Of a stretch of DNA of 64,000 nucleotides, positions 35,688-43,696 are shown piece after piece (position 1 is the first letter of the stretch; each line of letters starts with the position of its first letter). The notes beneath the pieces are model-generated. The model worked only from the letters and a program-made list of their open reading frames with translations, made no database searches and was not told the origin of the DNA. The translations under genes and the position numbers were made by a program. Source of the stretch: Polynucleobacter sp. MWH-Loch1C5 (GTDB taxonomy: Bacteria > Pseudomonadota > Gammaproteobacteria > Burkholderiales > Burkholderiaceae); contig NZ_JACVPR010000001.1 of the NCBI RefSeq assembly GCF_018881775.1, positions 1,506,318 to 1,570,317 on the forward strand, read 5' to 3'.

Positions 35688-36311
35688 TTACAGAGCGACC
35701 GCCGGATTGAGGCTATAGACCCCTGTGATGGTTGCGCTTGCCAAAATATGGGGACGGATGGCGGCCAAAGCTTCGGCACCAGTAAAGCGCGTACCCATTG
35801 AGATGCTCGGTGTGTCTAAGGCGTAAACGGTAAACACATAATGGTGTTTGATTTCATCATTCCATGGTGGGCATGGGCCATCATAGCCATAGTAGTCACC
35901 ACCCATTTGAGCATCACCATTAAACCAAGCCGTATAGTCATTGATGCCATGTTGCCCGAGTGGAGCTTGCGCAGGCTTGCCTTTGGCAGTCACGCCATTG
36001 CTGTGCGAGCCTGCCGCAATCTCAGACTGATGGGCTGGAATATTTAACAGTACCCAGTGATAAAAATCCACACGCGCTAAGCTAGCGGGGACGGTGCGAC
36101 CCTCTTGATTGACATCGGTACCTACGCTCGGTACATCAGGGTCGTGGCAAATCAATGCAAATGATTGGGTATTGGCTGGGGCATCACTCCAGTTGATATG
36201 AGGGTTACGGTTGGTAGAGAGTTGTATGCGGTCTTGGGGGTGCTTAATGGCAAAGGCAAATTCTCCAGGAATCACGCCTTGGTCTTTGAAACTATGACTA
36301 CTGACTTTCAT
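35688..36311 (-). CDS. YbhB/YbcL family (PEBP-like) protein
   Basis: 207 residues of the phosphatidylethanolamine-binding/Raf kinase inhibitor-like fold. The signature CHDPDVPS is present, with DFYHWVLLNIP and the later GPCPPWNDEIKHHYVFTVYALD. AGGAG seven bases before the ATG at 36311 decides the start; an upstream in-frame ATG at 36350 would overlap the darP gene. The ligand is unknown in bacteria. Confidence 0.9.
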   Translation of the reverse strand: MKVSSHSFKDQGVIPGEFAFAIKHPQDRIQLSTNRNPHINWSDAPANTQSFALICHDPDVPSVGTDVNQEGRTVPASLARVDFYHWVLLNIPAHQSEIAAGSHSNGVTAKGKPAQAPLGQHGINDYTAWFNGDAQMGGDYYGYDGPCPPWNDEIKHHYVFTVYALDTPSISMGTRFTGAEALAAIRPHILASATITGVYSLNPAVAL

Positions 36312-36346
36312 ATCGGTCTCCTCGGTCAATGAAGGGTCGTGCACGA

Positions 36347-36688
36347 TCAAATTTTTAAACGAGCTGCTTTTTTTACACCTAGAATTTGTATCAATTCTTT
36401 TTTCATGACTTCAACTTCAGATTCTGCCAAGCTTCCCATAATTTTGCCAAGAAGTTGTACTTGACGACGAATACCCCCATGACTTCTGACCTGAGACATT
36501 TCATCTACAGCGCTGGCTAAAACTTCGGGCATGCTGATCTGCTTTTGTTGATGAGTAGGGAGTTTGGCGATTTCGGCAGCGAGTACTTGGCGTGCCTCAA
36601 AGCGACGCTTGATTTCGGACTTACTGGGCTTTTCGTTGGACTCGGAAGTCTCTGTCTCATCCCAATTAGGGGTTTTACGTGCATTCAT
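36347..36688 (-). CDS. darP: DarP/YjgA (DUF615) ribosome-associated protein, C-terminally truncated
   Basis: Resembles the N-terminal part of the large-subunit assembly factor DarP/YjgA: KSEIKRR, then [16 protein letters not shown]. The Escherichia coli protein is 183 residues, whereas this one stops at 113, soon after the RRQ-helix, so the C-terminal helical half is missing. No continuation is seen in another frame before the next gene. The final residues VKKAARLKI could be a new end after a deletion. It is divergent from aroQ over 55 bases. It may be a partial pseudogene or a shortened functional form. Confidence 0.75.
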   Translation of the reverse strand: MNARKTPNWDETETSESNEKPSKSEIKRRFEARQVLAAEIAKLPTHQQKQISMPEVLASAVDEMSQVRSHGGIRRQVQLLGKIMGSLAESEVEVMKKELIQILGVKKAARLKI

Positions 36689-36743
36689 GGCCGTATTCTC
36701 GCAGACTTGGGGTGTGCTTCACAAGCAAGGCTATACTAATGCT

Positions 36744-37190
36744 ATGAAAAAAATCATTGTCATGAATGGTCCTAATCTGAACCTCTTGGGCACACGCGAG
36801 CCTGAGAAGTACGGTTCTGCCACCTTGGCGGATGTAGAGAAGCTTTGCCAAGAGACCGCTAAAAACCTAGGTTTTAGTGTGGAGTTTTTGCAAAGTAATC
36901 ATGAGGGTCCGCTAATCGATAAGATTCAAGAGGCCGGTTTGGCATATAAGGCTGGACAAGTCCAAGGTGTGGTTTTTAATCCAGGCGCTTATACCCATAC
37001 CTCTGTGGCTTTGCATGATGCGATTGCTGCGGTGGCAGGTTTACCAGTGATTGAAGTGCATATTTCGAATGTCCATGCTCGTGAAGCTTTCCGCCATCAC
37101 TCTTATATTTCTCCGGTAGCCGCAGGCATCGTCGTTGGTTTTGGTATCCAAGGCTACGCCTTGGCGATTGAAGGTCTCGCAAAAAAATAA
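36744..37190 (+). CDS. aroQ: Type II 3-dehydroquinate dehydratase
   Basis: Third step of the shikimate pathway. 148 residues with [20 protein letters not shown] at the N-terminus (catalytic Arg and Tyr), [16 protein letters not shown], and [18 protein letters not shown], all diagnostic of the dodecameric type II enzyme. The start at 36744 is set by the family N-terminus. There is no Shine-Dalgarno sequence, but TATACT at 36732-36737 ends six bases before the ATG, so the message may be leaderless. Confidence 0.96.
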   Translation: MKKIIVMNGPNLNLLGTREPEKYGSATLADVEKLCQETAKNLGFSVEFLQSNHEGPLIDKIQEAGLAYKAGQVQGVVFNPGAYTHTSVALHDAIAAVAGLPVIEVHISNVHAREAFRHHSYISPVAAGIVVGFGIQGYALAIEGLAKK

Positions 37191-37205
37191 GCACGCCAGG
37201 AGTCA

Positions 37206-37415
37206 TTAATAGTGGGGTGGGATCTCATCGCGCAAACTGCGAAACTCGCCACCGACTTTATTACTCGCTTCTTTTAGGGCTTTGATTTCGCCGTATAGAA
37301 ATTCAATTTGCTGTTGTTGTTTAAAAATAGTTTGATTCAATTGATCCAACATATCTTCGCTGTAACTCAATTTGATTTCGACGTGATTGAGACGCTCACT
37401 TAACTCTTGATCCAT
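37206..37415 (-). CDS. slyX: SlyX-like coiled-coil protein
   Basis: 69 residues, nearly all one coiled coil (ERLNHVEIKLSYSEDMLDQLNQTI), ending in the diagnostic PPHY. Function unknown. The start at 37415 has AGGAG upstream (8-base spacer). Its ATG lies on the opposite strand of the same CATG that holds the start of the EamA gene, so the two coding regions overlap by two bases head to head. Confidence 0.85.
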   Translation of the reverse strand: MDQELSERLNHVEIKLSYSEDMLDQLNQTIFKQQQQIEFLYGEIKALKEASNKVGGEFRSLRDEIPPHY

Positions 37416-38328
37416 GACCTTAACTCCTAGAATCATTTTCCTATTGGTTTTGCCGACCATTTTGTGGGCAGGCAATGCCATTATCGGTCGACTACTGGTG
37501 GGTATTGTCTCACCGATGATGCTCAATACCTTTCGTTGGGCATTGGCAGCTCTGATTCTTCTACCTTGGGCCTATCAAATTTTGAGACCCATGAGTCCAC
37601 TGTGGTCCCAGTTACCGCGATTTTTGTGGCTGGGTTTACTAGGCGTAGGTTCCTACAATGCTTTACTGTATCTGTCTTTGGAAACCTCCACGCCGATCAA
37701 TGTCACCTTGATTGGCTCGAGTATGCCTATTTGGATGCTCTTAGTAGGCAGCCTTTTTTATAAGCGTCATCCTCAGGCGCTGGAGTTGATCGGCGCTGTC
37801 TTATCTTTATTGGGGGTAGTGATTGTCTTAACGCGCGGCGAGTTGCACCACCTACTCGATATTACCTTTGTGAGCGGTGATTTATGGATTCTGCTGGCCA
37901 CCATTCTCTGGGCTTTTTATAGTTGGATGCTCAGTCATCCGGGTCAGAGTAATGAGCGTGACTGGTTTTGGGCACAGTTCTTATTTGCTCAGATGGCTAC
38001 AGGTTTATTATGGTCGGTGGCATTTACGGCCATAGAGTGGCAACAGGGCTTCACTGAAGTACATTTCACAACTGCCAGCCTTTGGGCATTACTCTATATT
38101 GCGCTAGGACCGTCTCTGATTGCCTATCGTTGTTGGGGGATGGGTGTACAAGCAGCAGGGCCGGCTATTTCAGCTTTCTTTGCTAACTTAATTCCTCTGT
38201 TTACGGCTATTTTCTCAACGCTTTTATTGGGCGAGTGGCCACAAGTATTTCATGCGATAGCTTTTAGTTTGATTGTTGCAGGTATTTTCTTATCGTCGCG
38301 ACTGGGCACTCAACAATCACAGCGATGA
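37414..38328 (+). CDS. EamA family (DMT) transporter
   Basis: 304 residues with ten hydrophobic helices in two EamA repeats (LPTILWAGNAIIGR starts the first; ILLATILWAFYSWML the second). Likely exports an amino acid or metabolite. In-frame TGA at 37408 rules out an earlier start, and the next plausible start would cut into helix 1, so ATG 37414 is well supported despite lacking a ribosome binding site. It overlaps the convergent DUF1653 gene by 12 bases at its end. Confidence 0.88.
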   Translation: MTLTPRIIFLLVLPTILWAGNAIIGRLLVGIVSPMMLNTFRWALAALILLPWAYQILRPMSPLWSQLPRFLWLGLLGVGSYNALLYLSLETSTPINVTLIGSSMPIWMLLVGSLFYKRHPQALELIGAVLSLLGVVIVLTRGELHHLLDITFVSGDLWILLATILWAFYSWMLSHPGQSNERDWFWAQFLFAQMATGLLWSVAFTAIEWQQGFTEVHFTTASLWALLYIALGPSLIAYRCWGMGVQAAGPAISAFFANLIPLFTAIFSTLLLGEWPQVFHAIAFSLIVAGIFLSSRLGTQQSQR

Positions 38329-38556
38329 TGACTCAAGTACTACAAAGCGGCCGTCTTCCATTTCGCCTTGAGGCCTGACCCAGTCATCATTAGTCTGTAA
38401 TGAGCGATAGACATATGCTGGAGTGAGCGTTGCCTCAATCGTGGCAAAACCCAAAATGATGTAATGGCCACCGCTTTTTACATGGCGCAAACGCGTGCCC
38501 ACCGCAAAGCGAAAAGGGTGACTTTTAGAACTCGGGTAGTTGGTAGCTTGGCTCAT
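38317..38556 (-). CDS. DUF1653-like small protein
   Basis: 79 residues with the DUF1653 pattern: RHVKSGGHYIILGFATIEA, then PAYVYRSLQTNDDWVRPQGEM. Function unknown. The ATG at 38556 overlaps the end of the MFS gene by four bases, so it is translated after it. The end overlaps the convergent EamA gene by 12 bases. Confidence 0.8.
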   Translation of the reverse strand: MSQATNYPSSKSHPFRFAVGTRLRHVKSGGHYIILGFATIEATLTPAYVYRSLQTNDDWVRPQGEMEDGRFVVLESSSL

Positions 38557-39776
38557 GCGAAGTGGCGAGAGTTTTTCCAGAGAATATATTTGGTATAGAC
38601 CATAAAAAATAAGCTCCAAATAACAATCGAACTGTAGGCTGCCAACCAGCCATCATGACCCCAAGCACGGCTTAGATCAAGAGCTGCACCAAAGATCGCT
38701 GGACCCAAGAGACCTGCCCCAAAGCCCATCACTGAGTGTAGACCCATGGCGGTGCCTTTGATTTCTTCGGGAACACTAATGACAAGACCGGCGGTGAGTG
38801 TTGCAGAGTCAGCCATAATGAAAATCGAGTGCAACAGACCTAAAGCGATCAGCCAAGTCCAATGTGAGCCAACGGATGCCCCGAGTAGCAGGCCGCTCAC
38901 GATGCTACCTGTCATGACGATATAAATCCATCGATGCCTGCCAAGACGTAAAGCCATCTCATTACCTAAGATAGATGCTGGCACGCCAATTAAATTAATC
39001 AAGGTGGCAATCACTGTGGCCGTCAGTGGAAACTCACTGCCACCGGGGGCATTGACAATCGCAAAGGTAAAAAAGGCCACCAGCCAGCTGCGTGAGGCGA
39101 AGAGTTCAATGGAATGTGCGGCATAGCCCAACATATAAGCCATGGCTTCTTTCACTTGCATGACTCGCTGCCAGCGAGCCCATGGAAAGGCATCGCGGAT
39201 ATCAAAATGAATATCCCACCACGTTTTTTCATGGGCTAAGCGTCGGGTACCTAGCCAAGCCAGTAAGCCTCCTAAAAGCGGACCTAATGCAGTACACATA
39301 AATGCAATGCGCCAACCCCAGGCATCGATTAAAAGCCCAGAGCTTAAATAGGAGCTGGCTGCGCCGATACCAAAAAAAGCGGTGTAAAAAGAGATATGTC
39401 GTGTGACTTCACCGACTTTGATGCGATCAGCAATGATTTTTAAGCCGGGCATATACATCCCAGCAATGCCTGCACCATGTACGATTAAATAGGCGCACGC
39501 ATCGAAGAAATGATGGGATAGATAGCCCATCCCGAACAAACCTGTAAATCCTAAAATGCCACCACATAAATAAATTTGGCGTGTATCGATGCGGTCGGTG
39601 AGAGTGGTTGCCAGCGGCACCATTAAAACGTAGCCGATAAAAAAACAACTGGCTAAAAACCCAGACTCCAGATTACTGAGTTGCCATTCAGCTTGAATAA
39701 TCGGTAGCGCTGATGGGTAGCTCGCAAAGCCCAAAATTGATAATACTTGGGCGAATAGCATCAGAAGAGTAACCAC
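38553..39776 (-). CDS. MFS transporter
   Basis: 407 residues with 12 hydrophobic helices; the loop between helices 2 and 3 has the MFS pattern (TTLTDRIDTRQIYLCGG). The central loop is about 30 residues. Substrate unknown. It lies 15 bases after the class V aminotransferase gene and is coupled to the DUF1653 gene, so the three probably share a transcript; the carrier might move a substrate or product of the aminotransferase. Confidence 0.85.
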   Translation of the reverse strand: MVTLLMLFAQVLSILGFASYPSALPIIQAEWQLSNLESGFLASCFFIGYVLMVPLATTLTDRIDTRQIYLCGGILGFTGLFGMGYLSHHFFDACAYLIVHGAGIAGMYMPGLKIIADRIKVGEVTRHISFYTAFFGIGAASSYLSSGLLIDAWGWRIAFMCTALGPLLGGLLAWLGTRRLAHEKTWWDIHFDIRDAFPWARWQRVMQVKEAMAYMLGYAAHSIELFASRSWLVAFFTFAIVNAPGGSEFPLTATVIATLINLIGVPASILGNEMALRLGRHRWIYIVMTGSIVSGLLLGASVGSHWTWLIALGLLHSIFIMADSATLTAGLVISVPEEIKGTAMGLHSVMGFGAGLLGPAIFGAALDLSRAWGHDGWLAAYSSIVIWSLFFMVYTKYILWKNSRHFA

Positions 39777-39791
39777 AGCCTGCTTTCTTTT

Positions 39792-40922
39792 TTATGATTG
39801 AAGTTGCTCTAGAGCAGTTTCTATGTGAGTAACTGTACGGTCGACATGTTGTAACTTCTCAAGGCCAAATAAACCGATTCTAAAAGTTCTAAACTCAGGC
39901 CCTTCATCACATTGTAAGGGCACTCCGGCTGCCGTTTGGTAGCCTAAGGCGATAAACTTCTTGCCCGATTGGATGTCAGGATCTTGGGTATACGATACGA
40001 CCACCCCGGGGGCTGCATAGGCAGCAGCGGCAACGCTGGGGTAGCCATAGTCTTTGAGTAGCATACGAACTCGTTGCCCAAGGATTTGTTGTTGTTTTTT
40101 AAGATAGTCAAAGCCGATCTTTTCGGTTTCTAGCATTACATTACGCAGTACCTTTAATGAGTCGGTCGGCATCGTTGTGTGATACACATGAGACCCTGCC
40201 TCATAGGTTTCAACAATTTGCAGCCATTTTTTCAGATCGCAAGAGAAACTACTACTTTGCGTTTGTTCAATCATTGCCCTAGCACGCTCACTAAGAGCTA
40301 CCATAGCGCAACAGGGTGAACTACTCCAGCCTTTTTGGGGTGCTGTGATTAGGATATCGACAGCACAATTTTTCATATTGACCCACATGGCTCCTGAGGC
40401 AATGCAATCGAGCACAAAGAGTCCTCCCACTTGACGAACCGCTTCGCCCACTTGATGAAGATAGTCATCGGGCAGGATTAGGCCAGCAGAGGTTTCGACA
40501 TGTGGCGCAAAGACCAGGGCTGGTTTTTCTCGCAAGATCCAGGCAAGGACCTCCTCGATAGGGGCTGGGCTATAAGGTTTTTCAAAACCCGGATCTAGTT
40601 GTCTTGCTTTTAAAACATGAACGTCGGCGCTGATGTGGCCCATCTCAAAAATCTGAGTCCAACGGTAACTAAACCAACCATTGCGCAAAATGAGACATTT
40701 CTTATTATGTGCAAATTGTCGCGCGACGGCTTCCATACCGTATGTACCGCTACCGGGGACCACAATTGCAGAGTGAGCGTGATAAACACTCTTTAAGATT
40801 CTCGATATATCTTGAATAACGCCCTTAAATTGATGGGACATGTGATTTAAGGATCGATCGGTATAAACCACTGAAAATTCCAGTAGGCCATCGGGATCGA
40901 CTTGTGGCAGTAATCCTGGCAT
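39792..40922 (-). CDS. Class V PLP-dependent aminotransferase (alanine-glyoxylate type)
   Basis: 376 residues. The PLP lysine is Lys197 in ITAPQKGWSSSP, and the cofactor-binding GSGTYGMEA (58-66) and LDCIASGA (171-178) fit the alanine/serine-glyoxylate and 2-aminoethylphosphonate aminotransferase group. The exact amino donor and acceptor are not clear. The next genes downstream encode an MFS carrier and a DUF1653 protein. Confidence 0.85.
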   Translation of the reverse strand: MPGLLPQVDPDGLLEFSVVYTDRSLNHMSHQFKGVIQDISRILKSVYHAHSAIVVPGSGTYGMEAVARQFAHNKKCLILRNGWFSYRWTQIFEMGHISADVHVLKARQLDPGFEKPYSPAPIEEVLAWILREKPALVFAPHVETSAGLILPDDYLHQVGEAVRQVGGLFVLDCIASGAMWVNMKNCAVDILITAPQKGWSSSPCCAMVALSERARAMIEQTQSSSFSCDLKKWLQIVETYEAGSHVYHTTMPTDSLKVLRNVMLETEKIGFDYLKKQQQILGQRVRMLLKDYGYPSVAAAAYAAPGVVVSYTQDPDIQSGKKFIALGYQTAAGVPLQCDEGPEFRTFRIGLFGLEKLQHVDRTVTHIETALEQLQS

Positions 40923-40979
40923 CTCACTCTCCTTAAAACATCAATGCCCTAGTGTAACAATGATGTGGGCAAAGCCCAA

Positions 40980-41657
40980 TTAGGGTTTGATGCCGGTTAA
41001 CATTTCCTTTTTGTCAGCAAACCCTGCCACTTTTTGCACTACAAATCCTGCTTCTGATAGATTTTGTCGAACTAGGCTAGCGACACACCAAGTGGCTAGG
41101 CTGGCTTGGGGCTTTGCTACTCGGAAGAGCTCCTGGCAGACAGGCAAAGACCACATGTGAGGATTTTTCGATGGGGCAAAACCGTCTAAATACAGTACAT
41201 CGATGCTGCCCGATGAGATTTTGCTCAGTGCCCATAGAACATCTGCGTGCAAATAGCGCAAACTGAGCTGTGAGTTGAGGTGAATGAGCGTATCAGTCAG
41301 TCTCAAATCCAGCTTTTCTAGCAGGCTATTTAGTAAGTCTTGATGTGGAAATAGCTGATGTGCTTGCTGATAGTCTGAGCTTGCTAGGGGATGTTTTTCA
41401 ATCGATGTAAAACACAAGCGTGCCTGTGTAGAGTGACTCCAAGCTAAACACGTTTGTAAAAAATTACTACCTAGACCAAAGCCGGTTTCTAAGATTTGAA
41501 ATTCATCACCAGGACCGAGAGCTTGAGCGCGAGCGATGATGTCATTGCCACTGATGAACACCGCCTCTGCTTGAGCATAGGCGCCAGCACGCGCATGATA
41601 AATGTCGTCATATGTTTCAGAATAGGGTAGGCCGTCTCGCCAAATAAGTTGCGTCAC
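40980..41657 (-). CDS. mnmD: tRNA 5-methylaminomethyl-2-thiouridine methyltransferase (stand-alone MnmD)
   Basis: Rossmann methyltransferase of 225 residues, equal to the N-terminal MnmC2/MnmD half of bifunctional MnmC. SAM motif GFGLGSNFLQTC; conserved YLDGFAPSKNPHMWS; ending FADKKEMLTGI. The FAD oxidoreductase half (MnmC1) is absent here and not elsewhere in the window. It would methylate nm5s2U34 made by the MnmEG ammonium pathway. The start overlaps the stop of the upstream YkgJ gene by four bases. Confidence 0.88.
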   Translation of the reverse strand: MTQLIWRDGLPYSETYDDIYHARAGAYAQAEAVFISGNDIIARAQALGPGDEFQILETGFGLGSNFLQTCLAWSHSTQARLCFTSIEKHPLASSDYQQAHQLFPHQDLLNSLLEKLDLRLTDTLIHLNSQLSLRYLHADVLWALSKISSGSIDVLYLDGFAPSKNPHMWSLPVCQELFRVAKPQASLATWCVASLVRQNLSEAGFVVQKVAGFADKKEMLTGIKP

Positions 41658-42016
41658 AAAATAGGATCCAATTCTTTTAAGCCACGCGCGATGCGCAGTC
41701 GTTGGCAGTCAGGGTTCACTTGGCCATTACTGAAGTGAGTATTAAATTCTCGACAGGTCGATGAGCGTTGTACATAGATGCTACAACGATAGCCTGTGGA
41801 TGGTGCGTGTGTCAAAGCCACGCAAGGGCTAGATCCCTTTTCAGTACCTTTCATGCAGACTTTGTTGGCATCTAGACGAGTGACCATTTCAGGTGGAACG
41901 CCTTCAGGATAAAAATCGCTAGCTACTTCACCATGGTAGAAGCTGACCCGAAAGTGTTGGCAACAAGCGCCACATTCAAAGCAAGGATTATCAAATAAGT
42001 TCATTAGGTTCGGCAT
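41654..42016 (-). CDS. YkgJ family cysteine-cluster protein
   Basis: 120 residues with an N-terminal PCFECGACCQHFR and later cysteines (VCMKG, PCVAL, RCSIY, TCREF), the UPF0153/YkgJ zinc- or iron-sulfur-binding pattern. Function unknown. It is translationally coupled to mnmD. It is divergent from the DUF455 gene over 25 bases. Confidence 0.88.
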   Translation of the reverse strand: MPNLMNLFDNPCFECGACCQHFRVSFYHGEVASDFYPEGVPPEMVTRLDANKVCMKGTEKGSSPCVALTHAPSTGYRCSIYVQRSSTCREFNTHFSNGQVNPDCQRLRIARGLKELDPIL

Positions 42017-42041
42017 ACAATTCAGGCTTAGGAATTATTGT

Positions 42042-42842
42042 ATGCAAGAACTCCGTCATTTGTCCCTCGAGCACCTGACCATTTGCGAGCCCAATCAGAA
42101 GGCTGCAGCAGTCAGAACAATGGCAGCGCAAAAACAGCAGCTCGAGCTTGATTCAGTGATCAAGCTAGATGCTGCAGGCTATGACATCCCCGGTCGCCCC
42201 AATAAGCCTATCCTAGTTGATCCTACATCTGTGAAGCGTCGCGCTATGCATACGGTCGAAGGCCGAGCTATCTTGATTCATGCTTTGGCGCATATTGAAT
42301 TTAATGCGATTAATTTAGCCTTGGATGCGATTTGGCGTTTTGATGGTATGCCTGAGGCCTATTATTGGGATTGGCTCAAAATTGCTGATGAGGAAGCATT
42401 GCATTTCAGTCTCTTACAACAGCATTTGGAGAGTTTGGGTTATCAATACGGAGATTTCCCCGCTCATAATGGCTTATGGGATATGGTCGAGCGTACCCAG
42501 CATTCGATTCTGGCTCGCATGGCCTTAGTGCCAAGAACTTTAGAGGCGAGAGGTCTTGATGCTCTCCCGCCGATTATGGAGCGCCTCGAACAAGTCAAAG
42601 ATCAGGCGGCCATTGAAATACTCAACATAATTTATCGCGATGAGATTGGGCATGTTGAAATCGGTAATCGCTGGTTTCACTATTGCTGCCAACAGCAAAA
42701 TCGTGAACCTATTGCCACCTACCAAAACCTGAGCGAAGAGTTTCGCGCTCCAAAGCTCAAAGGGCCTCTGAATGTAAAAGCCCGCATGGCAGCGGGCTTT
42801 ACACAAGCAGAATTAGATGCGCTGTCCGCACAAGTCTCTTAG
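42042..42842 (+). CDS. DUF455 ferritin-like protein
   Basis: 266 residues with a four-helix ferritin-like core: HALAHIEFNAINLALDA, ADEEALHFSLL and YRDEIGHVEIGNRWFHY provide Glu/His carboxylate ligands for a di-iron site. Some members are said to act in tRNA hydroxylation (MiaE-like), but that is not shown here. TAGGA precedes the ATG. It is convergent with the SDR gene. Confidence 0.88.
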   Translation: MQELRHLSLEHLTICEPNQKAAAVRTMAAQKQQLELDSVIKLDAAGYDIPGRPNKPILVDPTSVKRRAMHTVEGRAILIHALAHIEFNAINLALDAIWRFDGMPEAYYWDWLKIADEEALHFSLLQQHLESLGYQYGDFPAHNGLWDMVERTQHSILARMALVPRTLEARGLDALPPIMERLEQVKDQAAIEILNIIYRDEIGHVEIGNRWFHYCCQQQNREPIATYQNLSEEFRAPKLKGPLNVKARMAAGFTQAELDALSAQVS

Positions 42843-42844
42843 CC

Positions 42845-43630
42845 TTATAGGCTGCTAATCAAGCCACCATCTACACGAATCACAGAGCCAGTGATATATG
42901 AAGCCGGTTGGCTTGCTAAAAATGCCGCTGTGGCAGCAAATTCTGCGGGGTCACCTGTGCGGCCCATCGGAATGGTCTTGAGGCTTTCATTCATGACATC
43001 TTCCACCGAGCGATTCTCACGCTGGGCCTTAGATTCATCTAAGAAGCGAATTCGTTCCGTTGCAATGCGACCTGGAACGATGATGTTGGCAGTAATGCCA
43101 AAAGGAGCTACTTCACGTGCGAGAGTTTTGGACCAAGCGTGTAAAGAAGAGCGCAGGGTATTGGATATCGCCAAATTAGGAATAGGTGCAATCGCACCTG
43201 ATGATGTGCTCGTAATAACACGTCCCCAACGCTTTTCCTTCATGGCGGGTAAGGCGCGATCTGTGATAGCAATCACAGACAAAACCATTTCTTGAAACTT
43301 TTGCAGCCACACTTGTGGTGCTTGACCGGCTGCAGGTGTTGGAGGAGGGCCGCCTGTGTTGTTGACCAAAATGTCGACTGAGCCCCAGAGGCTTTCTATC
43401 TTGGAAAAATGCGAATCAATTTGATCAAGCTGAGCCAAGTCCCAGACTATGGCATGAGCCTGGCCACCCCTTTCTTGAATCTGAGTCACCGTTTTTTGTA
43501 GCTTAGTCTCGGTGCGACCAGCGACCACGACTTTACAACCTTCGCTAGCTAAGCTCATAGCGATCGCTTGCCCTAGACCACTGCCGCCACCCAAGACTAG
43601 CGCCACTTTATTTTTAATTCCTAAGTCCAT
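42845..43630 (-). CDS. Atypical short-chain dehydrogenase/reductase
   Basis: 261 residues, Rossmann fold with a GGGSGLGQAI nucleotide loop and a C-terminal FLASQPASYITGSVIRVDGG typical of the beta-ketoacyl-ACP reductase-like SDR group. The catalytic segment reads LAISNTLRSSLHAWSKTLA where a Tyr-x-x-x-Lys is expected; both residues appear missing. This matches an atypical SDR subgroup. The ATG at 43630 begins right before the first strand; earlier in-frame ATG at 43690 lies close to the next gene. Confidence 0.8.
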   Translation of the reverse strand: MDLGIKNKVALVLGGGSGLGQAIAMSLASEGCKVVVAGRTETKLQKTVTQIQERGGQAHAIVWDLAQLDQIDSHFSKIESLWGSVDILVNNTGGPPPTPAAGQAPQVWLQKFQEMVLSVIAITDRALPAMKEKRWGRVITSTSSGAIAPIPNLAISNTLRSSLHAWSKTLAREVAPFGITANIIVPGRIATERIRFLDESKAQRENRSVEDVMNESLKTIPMGRTGDPAEFAATAAFLASQPASYITGSVIRVDGGLISSL

Positions 43631-43696
43631 GTCTCTTTTATCTTTGTTAGAAAATGTTGATCTTAGTTGCTTTTCCAATCCTCTGCACAAACGTTC

